Below are positions 27,312 through 37,631 of a DNA stretch of 50,868 nt, piece by piece (the stretch's first letter is position 1; each line of letters opens with the position of its first letter). A model generated the notes under the pieces. That model did no database searches. It saw only the letters and a list, made by a program, of their open reading frames with translations, and was not told where the DNA came from. The translations under genes and the position numbers were made by a program. Location of the stretch: contig CAVPEB010000057.1 in the NCBI GenBank assembly GCA_963702765.1, positions 1 through 50,868 on the forward strand, read 5' to 3'. This stretch comes from DATMNR01 sp963702765 (GTDB lineage: Bacteria > Chloroflexota > Ktedonobacteria > Ktedonobacterales > Ktedonobacteraceae).

Positions 27312-30300
27312 CTACAATCTTGTTAAAACTACTTCGAGTGTGTAACTCTCAAGTTTTTTAAGTTCGTGAGGAGAGATGTTTTCACGATAGGCTTCACCTT
27401 GAATTTGTGCTGCCGGTTGATCTACCCAAATTGACAAATTGTCTGCCAATGTCTCTGACCGCAACGTTGTTTCATGACGATGCAGAATAGAAGCTAGTTC
27501 TTGATCTGTGTATAGAGACAGAGAGATATGGTCTTCAATATTGAATCCAGCTTTCTTTCGCATGTCTTGAATGTAATGGGTAAGATCCCTAACTAGCCCT
27601 TCTTCACGTAATTCAGATGTAATCGTGGTTTCTAAGGCTACTACATATCCACGCTCTTCGGTGGCTACAAAACCTGGACGGGCAGTTGCTATTACTTCTA
27701 CTTCATCCGAAGTAAGTTCGATTTGCTGACCGTCGATCGTGAAATTCAATGTACCCGTTTCGTTCAGCAGGTTTGCTGCCTCGTGAGCTCCATGTGTATC
27801 CAGGGATTTAAATGCAGCCAGGATTTTCTGCACTAATGGGCCATATTTAGGACCGAGAATCTTCACCTGGGGTTTCAATGTGTATGCGAGCATATCGCTA
27901 TCGTTGCTCATGAAATGCAGATGCTTTATATTTAACTCTTCCAGTACCTGCTCTGAGTGACGAACCAGGGTGTCTTCTTCAAGACGATTGAGCACACGAA
28001 CATATAAAGCGTTTAGAGGTTGGCGAACCTTTATTTGTGCTTTTTCACGTGCAGCTCGACCAAGGCTAACGACACGCATTACAAGCTGTGTTTCACTCGA
28101 TAATCTCTCGTCGAGTAACGCTTCATTTACCTTTGGCCAATCATAGAGATGGACACTCATAGGAGCATTTGTGTCAACACTACGTACAAGATTTTGATAC
28201 ATTTTTTCTGTTATGAAAGGCAAAATTGGAGCAAGTAAGGTGACCAATGTTGTAAGACATTCATACAACGTAAGATAAGCTGCGACTTTATCATTGTCCA
28301 TACCTGTCTTCCAGAAGCGCTCACGACTACGCCGCAAGTACCAGTTCGATAGATCCTCCAAGAACTCTTGCATCGCATCTGCTGGCTTAGATGTATCGTA
28401 TTGCTCCAGACTGTTTGTAACAACTTGAATAGTTTGCTGTAACTCAGAGAGGATCCATCGATCAAGCTCGCTACGTTGTGCTACAGGTAGCTGGAATTTC
28501 ATAGGATCAAATGCATCGATATTTGCATACGTGACAAAGAAACCATAGACATTCCAGAGTTTATCTAACATCCTACGAACAAGCATCCACTTTTCACTCA
28601 ATCTGACAGGCAAGCCAGTCTGTACAGATTTCTCCATATCTTCATCAGATGGAATGCGGGGGAAGCTGAGGTTCTTTTCTGGATTATGAGTGGCGAAGAG
28701 CCAGCGCATTGTATCTGAACCAACTCGTTCAGCAGCATCATCAAAGACGACTAGATTACCTTTCGATTTATGCATTGGTGATCCGTCTTCACCCATGAGT
28801 AAAGCATAACCGAAGAGAGTTTTAAAGGGCGCTTCTTTCTCCAGTACAGTACTCATGACCAACATCGAGTAGAACCAGTTTTTAAACTGGCCTGGGAATG
28901 ACTCAGTTACAAAATCAGCAGGGAACCATTGTTCCCAGTAGTTGTGGTTCGTTCGGTAATGTAGAGTTGAATATGGAACAATACCTGCATCCAGCCAGGG
29001 ATTACCAACATCTTTTATTCGTGTTACCTCGCCACCACATTTTTTACATTGTATTTTAACGGCATCTACCCAAGGACGATGTGGAGAATGACCTTCAAAC
29101 TCTTCCCAACCAGAGGTAGCACGCTCTTTTAATTCTTGATCGCTTCCTATGACCTCAAATGTGCCACATTCGGGACAATCATAGATTGGTAATGCCAATC
29201 CATAATAGCGCTTTTTTGAGATCATCCAGTCATCCATATTGCGTAGCCAATCGAGTTCACGTTCGAGGCCAAATGCCGGGATCCAATTTATCTGGTGGAC
29301 AATATCCATTATCTCGTATCGTAATTGGTCCATAGAGATGTACCATTCATCTACCAACCGAAAAATCAGTTCGGTCTTGCAACGCCAGCATATGGGGTAG
29401 CGGTGCTTGTAATTCTGTGGGCGGTAGAGCAAACCTTTTTGGACAAGATTCTCTGCAATCTGCTGTCCTACTTCAGCAGCTTTAAGTCCCGTCAGCCAAT
29501 CGAAGCCTTCAATGTAGACTCCCAAATTGATCGACAGGCGCTATGACGGGCAGATTAAATTCCTTTGAGAGAGCAAAGTCTTCGCGTCCACAACCAGGAG
29601 CGATATGCACAATGCCTGTACCTTCAGTTGCGCTTACCTCTTTCCAAGGAATGACGGTATGAACAACGCCCTGTTCAGCAGGAAGTTCATCGAATGGGCC
29701 ACGATATTTCCAACCGACCAAATCACTCCCTATCAGAGTTTCCACCACATGGTAATCTCCCTTATCGCGTCCTTTGAGAGCTTTTAGCACAGGTAAGAGG
29801 GCTTCGGCAATGTAATAATACTCACCATCCTGTTCAACTTTCACATAGGGAAGCTCGGGATGCACTGCCGCAGCAACGTTGGCGGCCAATGTCCATGGAG
29901 TCGTTGTCCAGACTATTAAGTACTCGCCAGGCCGATCTAGCAGCGGAAATCGTACATATAGGCTAAGGTGACTCATTTCTTGATAATCCTCTGAGAGGGT
30001 TTCCATATTTGAGATGCCTGTAGCACAGCGCGGACACCAGGTCATCACGTCGTGCCCTTTGTAGATTAACCCTCTCTCATAGCATTTTTTGAGGAAATAC
30101 CAGATGGTATAGTTATTTTCATCCGAAAGTGTATAGTAATCGTTGCCCCAATCCATCCAATATCCCAGGCGGATTGATTGTTCGGTCATACGTTTTGCGA
30201 ATTTGTAAACCCGCTCTTTACAGAGTTGCACGAATTCAGCAATGCCGAAGACTTCGATATCTAGTTTGGTTTTAAAACCGAGTTCTTTCTCAACCTCAAC

Positions 30301-30606
30301 CTCGACCCATAAACCCTGGCAATCGAATCCATTCTGGTAGCGCTGTTTGTAACCTAGCATGGTTTTATAGCGCTGGTAGATATCTTTATACGTTCTCCCC
30401 CAGGCATGGTGTACACCCATTGGATTATTGGCAGTGATTGGACCATCTAGAAATGAATACTGCTTATCACTTTGATCATTGCGATGAAGATATTGTTGAA
30501 GTATACCTCGTTCATCCCACCATTTTTGAATAGCTTTTTCAAGCTCTGGGTAATCAACCCGATCTGCAGCAGTGACTGATTGGAATACACTGGTTCTTAT
30601 TGACAC
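27312..30606 (-). CDS. ileS: Isoleucine--tRNA ligase, split by one-base frameshift
   Basis: Corrected product about 1097 residues, a class I synthetase of the long IleRS type. Motifs: SFLDGPITANNPMGVHHAWGR (HIGH region), NGFDCQGLWVEVEVEKELGF, editing-domain text YLIVWTTTPWTLAANVAAAVHPE, a Cys-rich YDCPECGT, and MHKSKGN (KMSKS region), followed by the anticodon-binding and DUF5915-like C domain. The frame breaks at 29521-29523: VDQFG continues as VYIEGFDWLTGL if one G of GGG (minus strand) is removed. Ile specificity is supported by an AUC specifier in the T-box leader. An essential gene, so the frameshift is probably a sequence error. Confidence 0.9.
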
Positions 30607-30631
30607 GTATGGTCTCCTCTATTCTATTTGC

Positions 30632-31351
30632 CTACTCTACTAACCTGATTTCCAGTCGCTTGTTAATCTTGCCTTTATTTTCTGTCTTGGTAATTTTAAT
30701 AGCGCCGACTTCTTTTGTATGATTGACGTGAGTTCCTCCATCGGCTTGCAAATCGAGCCCTACTATTTCAACAATACGGATTACTTCAATTTCAGGAGGA
30801 AGAAGGTTAATTTTTGTACGTATCAAGTCCGGAATTGCAAAGGCTTTCTCACGGGGTAGAGAATAAACTCGAATAGGGTAATCGGCCTCGACAGCTTTAT
30901 TGATCTTCTCCTCAATATAGGCGATGCGCTCTCTATCCAGATTCTCCATGGCAAAGTCCATTCTAGCCCTGTCAGGATACATCTGCCCTCCAGTTACTTG
31001 CACGTTGAATTCTTTAAAAATGGTTCCACAAAGTATGTGGAGAGCTGTATGAGTTCGCATCATGCGATAACGGAAGTCCCAATCAATGGTACTGACAACT
31101 TCTGTTCCGACTGAGGGAGGAAGGCAATCCAATGTATGCCAGACAACATCGTCTCGCTTATTGAGCGCAACGACTACACCTTCATTGTGATTATTATTCC
31201 AGGCAATTGTACCTCTATCGGGCATTTGACCGCCGCCGCCAGGAAAGAATATCGTAGCGTCAATCGCTATTTCGTCACCTTCGACCGCGACAACTTTCGC
31301 AGTGCATTCAAACGTATAACTGTTTTCGTGGTAGAGCAGCTTCGTCTTCAT
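30632..31351 (-). CDS. alaX: Alanyl-tRNA editing protein AlaX-like
   Basis: 239 residues matching the editing domain of AlaRS: FFPGGGGQMPDRGTI, zinc-site MRTHTALHILCGTIF (HxxxH), and QADGGTHVNHTKEVGAI at the C-terminal zinc site. It hydrolyses mischarged Ser- or Gly-tRNA(Ala) in trans. It is the first gene after the T-box leader and lies 25 nt before ileS. Finding an Ala-tRNA editor under Ile T-box control is unusual; an editing role towards another tRNA cannot be excluded. Confidence 0.85.
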   Translation of the reverse strand: MKTKLLYHENSYTFECTAKVVAVEGDEIAIDATIFFPGGGGQMPDRGTIAWNNNHNEGVVVALNKRDDVVWHTLDCLPPSVGTEVVSTIDWDFRYRMMRTHTALHILCGTIFKEFNVQVTGGQMYPDRARMDFAMENLDRERIAYIEEKINKAVEADYPIRVYSLPREKAFAIPDLIRTKINLLPPEIEVIRIVEIVGLDLQADGGTHVNHTKEVGAIKITKTENKGKINKRLEIRLVE

Positions 31352-31394
31352 CGTTTTTGCTTGCCCCTTATTACATACTTAATATTGTTCCAAT

Positions 31395-31427
31395 AAAAAA
31401 CCTCTCGTCCGTCAAAGGGACGAGAGG
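31395..31427 (-). terminator. T-box intrinsic terminator
   Basis: On the minus strand CCTCTCGTCC pairs perfectly with GGACGAGAGG around CTTTGAC and is followed by six T residues. It is the attenuator hairpin of the T-box leader upstream of alaX. Confidence 0.9.
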
Positions 31428-31680
31428 AACTCCCGCGGTACCACCCTGGTTAGCAGTGTAGAGCCTTGCTACAAATGCTCACTCATTTCGAATTACTTCA
31501 TGGTAACGGGAAGATTCCGTCCTAGCTTATTCTGTATAACATACATTTCGGTAGGCAGCTTAAGAGTGATTTTCAGTACACGTCTCGTATCCGGTTCCAC
31601 CAAATCCCGGATTCTCTATAACGAGAGGATTTATTTATCCATACGTGACTTACTCGCTCTATCCTGGCTTTTGCATCGCA
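31395..31680 (-). promoter_or_regulatory. T-box leader, Ile (AUC) specifier
   Basis: The minus strand carries the T-box sequence AGGGTGGTACCGCG at 31434-31447, then the terminator hairpin with T run. Upstream, Stem I can be drawn: GCGAGTAAGTCACGT on the 5' side (AGUA loop-E element) pairs back with ACGTG and CTC, with the distal GGTGGAACCGG element between. The specifier loop reads GAAAATCA, giving AUC (Ile) before the conserved purine; AAU (Asn) is the one-base-shifted alternative. Downstream ileS agrees with Ile. Uncharged tRNA(Ile) should allow read-through into alaX-ileS. Confidence 0.9.
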
Positions 31681-31709
31681 ATAATACCACAGTTAACCAA
31701 TTTAGTCTA
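31681..31709 (-). promoter_or_regulatory. Promoter candidate for the T-box/alaX/ileS operon
   Basis: On the minus strand TAGACT, 17 bp, TATTAT, placed just upstream of the T-box Stem I. Moderate match to the sigma-70-type consensus, correct spacing and position. Confidence 0.45.
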
Positions 31710-31790
31710 CACCACATATCCTGTAAATGGTAAAATGAAATTAGCAATTACATTGCATATTTGCTTTTCGTAGCATGTTAAGGAATACTA

Positions 31791-34604
31791 ATGTCTGATC
31801 TCGAAGCTTTCTATGGTCCGAATGCTGGCTATGTTCTTGAATTATATGAACATTACTTGCAAAATCCGGCTTCTATTGATGCTGCTTCGCGAGCCGTATT
31901 TGATAACTGGTCTCCGATTGATCAATTCAATTCGGAGCAAGCAGCGACCGAACTTGTTCCCCCACTTGAAGTTTCTAGAATCGTCGCCGCTTCCGAACTG
32001 GCGCATGCTATACGTTCACGCGGGCATCTAGGTGCTCACCTTGATCCTCTGGGTAGCGAACCACTGGGAGACCCGGCTCTTTTAGCTGAAACACATGGCA
32101 TTAGCGATGAAGACCTCGTTTATCTTCCTCCCAAGGTTGTAGGAGGACATTCAGCTGAGGGTGCTCGAAACGCTCTTGAAGCCATGGATGCTCTACGTGC
32201 CCTTTATTCGGGTACGATAAGTTATGAGTTCGATCAGGTGAAAAGTCCGCTTGAACGAGGGTGGTTACGTGACGCAGTAGGCTTGCAACTTTATCGAATA
32301 CCATCGAATTCAGCTTTTCGACGAGGTGTATTAGAGCGACTTACGCAAGTAGAGGTATTTGAACGCTTCCTTCATCAGACATATCCTGGTCAAAAACGTT
32401 TTTCCCTCGAAGGAACGGATGTGCTGGTGCCAATGCTGGATGAAATTATAAAGGCTGCGATAAATAGTGGAACTAGCGAAGTAATTATAGGCATGGCACA
32501 TCGTGGTCGCCTGAACGTACTTGCGCACGTTCTCGAGAAACCTTATGTTGATATACTCAATGAATTTGGACATATGAAACATGAGGAGGGCGTTCCTCTC
32601 ACTGATAGTTTTGGCTTTGGATATACCGGTGACGTGAAGTATCATTTAGGAGCTGAAACTATACTCGATGAAGGAGCAACTGTAAACCTCAAGATCACTC
32701 TATCTCCCAACCCAAGTCACCTGGAGTTTGTGAACCCAGTTGTTGAGGGCATGACACGTGCCTCGCAGGAAAAGAACGATCAAAGAGGAATCCCCCAACT
32801 ACATGTAAATCATACTATACCGATCCTGATTCATGGCGATGCAGCTTTTCCCGGTGAGGGTGTTGTAGCTGAGACCTTAAACCTGTGGAATTTAAAAGGA
32901 TATACAGTAGGCGGCACGATTCATCTTATCGTGAATAATCAACTCGGCTTTACAACTGAGCCGCAGGACTATCGCTCAACATACTTTGCGAGCGATCTGG
33001 CGAAAGGTTTCGAAATACCGATTATACATGTGAACGCAGATGATCCTGAGGCTGCTCTGATGGCTGTACGAATAGCACATGCCTACAGGAACCAGTTTCA
33101 TAAGGATATACTTATTGACCTGGTTGGCTACCGTCGTTGGGGTCATAATGAAGGCGATGAACCAGCCTTCACGCAACCACAGATGTACGAAATCATTCGT
33201 ACTCATCCAACTGTCAGAGAACTTTATTCACGCTCTTTGCAAGAGCAAGGTGTCATTTCTCGAAAAGAGATTGATATGATGCAGCAAAAGGCTTTCGAGA
33301 TCCTGGAAGATGCGAAACAAGATGCTGATGCCAGTTTTCAACCTTTTGAGCAGGAAGAATCGAACGGACTGAATGGACATAATGATGAACCAGAAGAACC
33401 CTCAAAAATTTCTGCACAAGCATTAAAAAAGTTCAATACTGAGTTGCTCTCCTGGCCAGAAGATTTGTTTCTCAATCCTAAATTGGCACGATTATTACAA
33501 CGAAGGGAAACGACTCTAGGGGCAGAAGGAGGCATAGACTGGGGGCAGGCAGAGGCACTCGCATTTGCATCCATCCTTGCAGATCGCATTCCCATTCGAT
33601 TAACCGGTCAAGATGTTGAACGAGGCACATTTAGTCATCGTCATGCAGTATTACATGATCAGCACACTGGACATATATATATACCCTTACAGCATCTTTC
33701 CGAAGCGAAAACATCATTTGCAATCTATAATAGTCCGTTAAGCGAAAGTTCAGTACTCGGCTTTGAATATGGCTATAGCGTGCATGCACCAAACTCTCTA
33801 GTACTGTGGGAAGCGCAATTTGGTGATTTTGCAAATGTCGCACAGCCAGTTATAGATCAATTTATTGCTTCTGGCCGCTCAAAGTGGAAACAGCAGTCAT
33901 CTCTTGTTTTATTGCTTCCTCATGGATATGAGGGACAAGGCCCAGAGCATTCAAGCGCGCGTCTTGAGCGGTATCTTGAACTTGCTGCTTTTGACAACTG
34001 GCGAGTAGCGAATTGTTCTACCGCAGCTCAATACTTCCATTTGTTACGATTGCAAGCTCACAATTTATTAAAGTATCCACGACCACTTGTAATTATGATG
34101 CCTAAAAGCTTGCTGCGCCATCCACTTGCGTCGGCACATTTGCAAGATCTCGAACAGGAAACGTTCAGATCTGTTCTTGATGATCCATCGGCTCTAAACC
34201 ATGCCGGAGCTATACGTCGAGTAGTGCTTTGCACAGGAAAAATAGCAATCGAAATGCTTGCATACAGGCTGCGGAATGAGGCGCAAGATGTGGCAATTGT
34301 ACGTGTTGAGATGCTCTATCCTTTCCCCGCGAAAACTTTGAAGGCAATTCTTCAGCAATATCCAGGCGCAAATGAAGTTGTCTGGGTACAGGAAGAGCCG
34401 CTCAATATGGGAGCTTGGAGCTATATTTCCCCTCAGTTGACTACCTTACTTGGACCAGATATTGAGTTGAATGTGATTTCTCGTCCTTCTCGTCCAAGTC
34501 CTGCAACGGGTTTTTCGGATCTCTTCCAATTTGAGCAAGAACGGATCATCGAGGGTGCATTACGTACCGCAGTAAAGCAATATGGAGGTGAACATGACGG
34601 TTGA
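31791..34604 (+). CDS. sucA: 2-oxoglutarate dehydrogenase E1 component
   Basis: 937 residues, the usual E1o length. It decarboxylates 2-oxoglutarate with thiamine diphosphate in the TCA cycle. Motifs: GMAHRGRLNVLAHVL near residue 232, GDAAFPGEGVVAETLNL near 349 (TPP site), RRWGHNEGDEPAFTQP near 450, then the C-terminal half with GTFSHRHAVLHDQ and GYEGQGPEHSSARLERYL. AAGGA lies before the ATG. Its stop overlaps the sucB start by 11 nt, so the two subunits are translationally coupled. No E3 gene lies next to it. Confidence 0.95.
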   Translation: MSDLEAFYGPNAGYVLELYEHYLQNPASIDAASRAVFDNWSPIDQFNSEQAATELVPPLEVSRIVAASELAHAIRSRGHLGAHLDPLGSEPLGDPALLAETHGISDEDLVYLPPKVVGGHSAEGARNALEAMDALRALYSGTISYEFDQVKSPLERGWLRDAVGLQLYRIPSNSAFRRGVLERLTQVEVFERFLHQTYPGQKRFSLEGTDVLVPMLDEIIKAAINSGTSEVIIGMAHRGRLNVLAHVLEKPYVDILNEFGHMKHEEGVPLTDSFGFGYTGDVKYHLGAETILDEGATVNLKITLSPNPSHLEFVNPVVEGMTRASQEKNDQRGIPQLHVNHTIPILIHGDAAFPGEGVVAETLNLWNLKGYTVGGTIHLIVNNQLGFTTEPQDYRSTYFASDLAKGFEIPIIHVNADDPEAALMAVRIAHAYRNQFHKDILIDLVGYRRWGHNEGDEPAFTQPQMYEIIRTHPTVRELYSRSLQEQGVISRKEIDMMQQKAFEILEDAKQDADASFQPFEQEESNGLNGHNDEPEEPSKISAQALKKFNTELLSWPEDLFLNPKLARLLQRRETTLGAEGGIDWGQAEALAFASILADRIPIRLTGQDVERGTFSHRHAVLHDQHTGHIYIPLQHLSEAKTSFAIYNSPLSESSVLGFEYGYSVHAPNSLVLWEAQFGDFANVAQPVIDQFIASGRSKWKQQSSLVLLLPHGYEGQGPEHSSARLERYLELAAFDNWRVANCSTAAQYFHLLRLQAHNLLKYPRPLVIMMPKSLLRHPLASAHLQDLEQETFRSVLDDPSALNHAGAIRRVVLCTGKIAIEMLAYRLRNEAQDVAIVRVEMLYPFPAKTLKAILQQYPGANEVVWVQEEPLNMGAWSYISPQLTTLLGPDIELNVISRPSRPSPATGFSDLFQFEQERIIEGALRTAVKQYGGEHDG

Positions 34605-35907
34605 AATACGTGTCCCTGCATTAGGGGAGTCTATTGTAGATGCGGTGATTGCGACATGGCTTAAAAACGAGGGTGATGAAGTAAAACAAGGGGAAGCCCT
34701 AGTAGAATTAGAAACTGATAAGGTTAATGTGGAGGTTAGCGCAGAACAAAGTGGCATACTGCAAAAAATTCTCAAACAGGTAGGTGATGTAGTGAGTGTT
34801 GGTGATGTATTAGGTATGGTAGGTGAAAGCGATCGAATTACTTTGAGCATCCCTCAAGAATCTCCTGTATTGGAAAATGTGCCTGACCGACAATCATCTA
34901 ATGGCCAACAGCAAGGTGCGTCTCAAAAAGTTGATGGGCAGAAGACAGTCTCACCATTAGCACAGCGTATCGCTGATGATTATAATATTGACCTTTCAAG
35001 GGTCACCAGTCATGGTTCACATGGTCGCGTGACGAAGGATGATGTAATTAGTTATTTAGAGCAGGCCGCAGCACAGCAAACTCCTGATTTGCCAATGGTT
35101 ACGCAACAATCGAGAGCTACAGATGAGAATACAACGGTGGAGTCTGCCAGTAAAGAAAGCCCTTTAGATCAAACAGGGTCTCAAGTACAGATTCAATCCA
35201 TGTCTGGAGGACGCGAGGAGCATGTGCGACTGTCACGACGACGCCAGACCATTGCTCAAAGATTGGTAGAAGCTCAGCACACTGCAGCAATGCTCACAAC
35301 CTTTAACGAAGTCGATATGAGTGCAGTAATGGAGGTTCGCGCTAGACGGAAAGACTCATTCAAGGAACGTCATGGGATTTCACTTGGCTTTATGTCCTTT
35401 TTTACGAAGGCAGTCGTAGGTGCGCTAAAAGCTTTCCCACGCTTGAATGCTGAAATTCAAGATAATGAAATGATCCTGAAATATTATTATGATATTGGAA
35501 TTGCAGTAGGGGCTGAAGAAGGTCTGGTAGTACCGGTATTACATGATGCTGATCGTAAGAGTTTTGCTGAAATTGAAAGCGAAATTGCTAATCTGGCAAA
35601 GAAAGCACGCGAAAATAAACTTACTCTTGCTGAATTAAAAGGAGGAACATTTACCATCACGAATGGGGGGGTATTTGGTTCTTTGCTCTCTACACCAATT
35701 TTGAATGCTCCTCAGGTAGGTATCCTGGGAATGCATAAGATTGAACAACGTCCGATTGTTGTCAATGGTCAGATAGCAATTCATTCGATGATGTACCTGG
35801 CGCTCTCTTATGATCATCGTATAGTAGATGGTCGAGAGGCTGTACAGTTTCTGGTAAAGGTGAAGGAGTTTATAGAAGATCCAGAGACACTTTTATTGGA
35901 GGGATAA
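34594..35907 (+). CDS. sucB: Dihydrolipoamide succinyltransferase (E2 component)
   Basis: 437 residues in the E2 order: N-terminal lipoyl domain with the lipoylated lysine in LETDKVNVEV (K43), a polar linker, the peripheral-subunit-binding domain around 120-152 (SPLAQRIADDYNIDLSRV...HGRVTKDDV), a second linker, and the catalytic domain ending in LSYDHRIVDGREAVQFL (HxxxDG). ATG at 34594 follows GGAGGTGAAC inside the end of sucA; the in-frame start at 34582 would overlap further and lacks that site. Transfers succinyl groups to CoA. Confidence 0.94.
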   Translation: MTVEIRVPALGESIVDAVIATWLKNEGDEVKQGEALVELETDKVNVEVSAEQSGILQKILKQVGDVVSVGDVLGMVGESDRITLSIPQESPVLENVPDRQSSNGQQQGASQKVDGQKTVSPLAQRIADDYNIDLSRVTSHGSHGRVTKDDVISYLEQAAAQQTPDLPMVTQQSRATDENTTVESASKESPLDQTGSQVQIQSMSGGREEHVRLSRRRQTIAQRLVEAQHTAAMLTTFNEVDMSAVMEVRARRKDSFKERHGISLGFMSFFTKAVVGALKAFPRLNAEIQDNEMILKYYYDIGIAVGAEEGLVVPVLHDADRKSFAEIESEIANLAKKARENKLTLAELKGGTFTITNGGVFGSLLSTPILNAPQVGILGMHKIEQRPIVVNGQIAIHSMMYLALSYDHRIVDGREAVQFLVKVKEFIEDPETLLLEG

Positions 35908-35928
35908 AAAATCGGACAGTATTGTCTC

Positions 35929-35957
35929 TCGACATTGGTTTGATCAACCTGTATAAT
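35929..35957 (+). promoter_or_regulatory. Sigma-70-type promoter candidate upstream of kinase gene
   Basis: TCGACA, 17 bp, TATAAT: five of six and six of six consensus positions. It lies 200 nt upstream of the kinase ATG at 36157, giving a long leader in which I see no known regulatory RNA. Confidence 0.6.
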
Positions 35958-36156
35958 CTAGTGTGACTTAACACCCTGGAATATTTCTGTAAGAGAGCAT
36001 GGCATTTTTACTTAGAGGCTGGTTCAGTAGGAAAATGAACGGCATTTAGTGTTACGTCACCCGAAAACTTAAAAATCCTTTTGCCAAGGTTATGGTTTCC
36101 TTACGAGAAGAGGATAAACCCAGACAGTTGGCAAGAATTGAGGAAGTCAGCTAGCA

Positions 36157-37617
36157 ATGGGATTGGGAAACAACGACGATTTAAACACTCTGGTTGGCAA
36201 ATCTCTTGGCCAATTTAGAATAGTAGAGCATATAGGAGCGGGTGGTATGGCTTCTGTTTTTAAAGCATACCAACCTACACTTGATCGCTATGTTGCTATC
36301 AAAGTTTTGCCTGCTTATCATGCACGAGATCCAATTTTTGTAAAACGGTTTACTCAAGAAGCACGTTCTGTAGCGAAATTAGCACATCCAAATATCGTCC
36401 AAATTCATGATTTTGGAGAACAAGATAATATTACCTTTATTGTTATGGAATATGTCGAAAGTGGGACTCTTAAAGATCGTTTGAAAGAACGTCCTTTGAC
36501 AGTTCCGGAAGCAGTCGATTTTGTAATTCAGGCTGCCGAGGGTTTGGGATGCGCACATAGCCACGGCATTATCCATCGTGATGTGAAACCAGCCAATATG
36601 TTACTGCGAAAAGATGGGCATTTACTATTATCAGACTTTGGTATTGCAAAAATTCTTGAGGGCACAGTTAACCTCACACGAGTGGGAACTGGTATTGGCA
36701 CGCCACAATATATGTCGCCAGAACAGGGAACGGGGCAACCTGTTGATCGGAGAAGCGATATTTACTCATTGGGTATTGTTCTGTATCATGCTTTAACAGG
36801 TCGCGTGCCGTTTACGGCGGATAGTCCGCTCTCTATTACAGTCAAACATTTGAATGACCCGATTCCTGTTGAAAATCTACGTGTGAAAGGGGTACCTCAA
36901 CCAATTGAGCAAGTGCTTCTCAAAATGACAGCCAAAGCACCTGCTGATCGTTATCAAACAACAGATGAGTTAATCGAGGCTCTGACGAGAGCACTTACTG
37001 CTTCTCAACTTACCTTACCAAGATGGCGTTCAGGAATACAGCCTGTTGAATCACCCGGGCAAGCAGTAGAACTGCCAGGAGCATTTTCAGCACCATTATC
37101 AAATGCAGGTGGAGGGTTGGGACAAGTCTCACAGCCACTTTCTCCCGTTTCTCAGCCGTCAATGTCAAATCTCAGGCAACAACTGGTGACGGTACCATGT
37201 TTTCGTTGCGGAGCAGCAAATCAAAGTGATCGCTTGTTTTGTACATCTTGTGGGTATGAATTATCTGATAAGTGGGCCAGTGCGGACCGTTATCTCGCAC
37301 CCAATGGTCGGCCTTTGCTAGCCCGACTTAGCCTACAGAATGGGCAAATGGCTGGTCGTTCGTATCTGTTTCACCAGGTTGTAACGACCATTGGACGTAC
37401 GAATGGTAACGATCTCATCATCTCCGGTCGAACTGTTTCCAGGCGCCATGCACGGCTCTGGTTTGAGGGAGGACGCTGGTATTTGGCGGATATGCAGAGT
37501 GCAAATGGAACGTTAGTAAATAATATGCGGCTACAGCCAAATCAGGCTGTTCTTTTGAATGATGGGGACATAATCAATTTTGGTGATGAAATAGTAGTGT
37601 TTACTATTGTCTACTAG
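36157..37617 (+). CDS. Serine/threonine protein kinase with zinc ribbon and FHA domain
   Basis: 486 residues. Kinase domain at about 20-285: GAGGMASVF P-loop, VAIKVLP (Lys49), IIHRDVKPANML (Asp142), DFGIAK, GTPQYMSPEQ. A proline/serine-rich linker follows, then a zinc ribbon (CFRCGAANQSDRLFCTSCGYEL) and a C-terminal FHA domain (TTIGRTNGNDLIISGRTVSRRHARLWFEG...SANGTLVN) that binds phosphothreonine. No membrane helix is seen, so it is a cytoplasmic Hanks-type kinase. The downstream DUF6391 and sulfurtransferase genes follow closely (14 and 18 nt). Confidence 0.9.
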   Translation: MGLGNNDDLNTLVGKSLGQFRIVEHIGAGGMASVFKAYQPTLDRYVAIKVLPAYHARDPIFVKRFTQEARSVAKLAHPNIVQIHDFGEQDNITFIVMEYVESGTLKDRLKERPLTVPEAVDFVIQAAEGLGCAHSHGIIHRDVKPANMLLRKDGHLLLSDFGIAKILEGTVNLTRVGTGIGTPQYMSPEQGTGQPVDRRSDIYSLGIVLYHALTGRVPFTADSPLSITVKHLNDPIPVENLRVKGVPQPIEQVLLKMTAKAPADRYQTTDELIEALTRALTASQLTLPRWRSGIQPVESPGQAVELPGAFSAPLSNAGGGLGQVSQPLSPVSQPSMSNLRQQLVTVPCFRCGAANQSDRLFCTSCGYELSDKWASADRYLAPNGRPLLARLSLQNGQMAGRSYLFHQVVTTIGRTNGNDLIISGRTVSRRHARLWFEGGRWYLADMQSANGTLVNNMRLQPNQAVLLNDGDIINFGDEIVVFTIVY

Positions 37618-37631
37618 TAAGGAAAATACGG

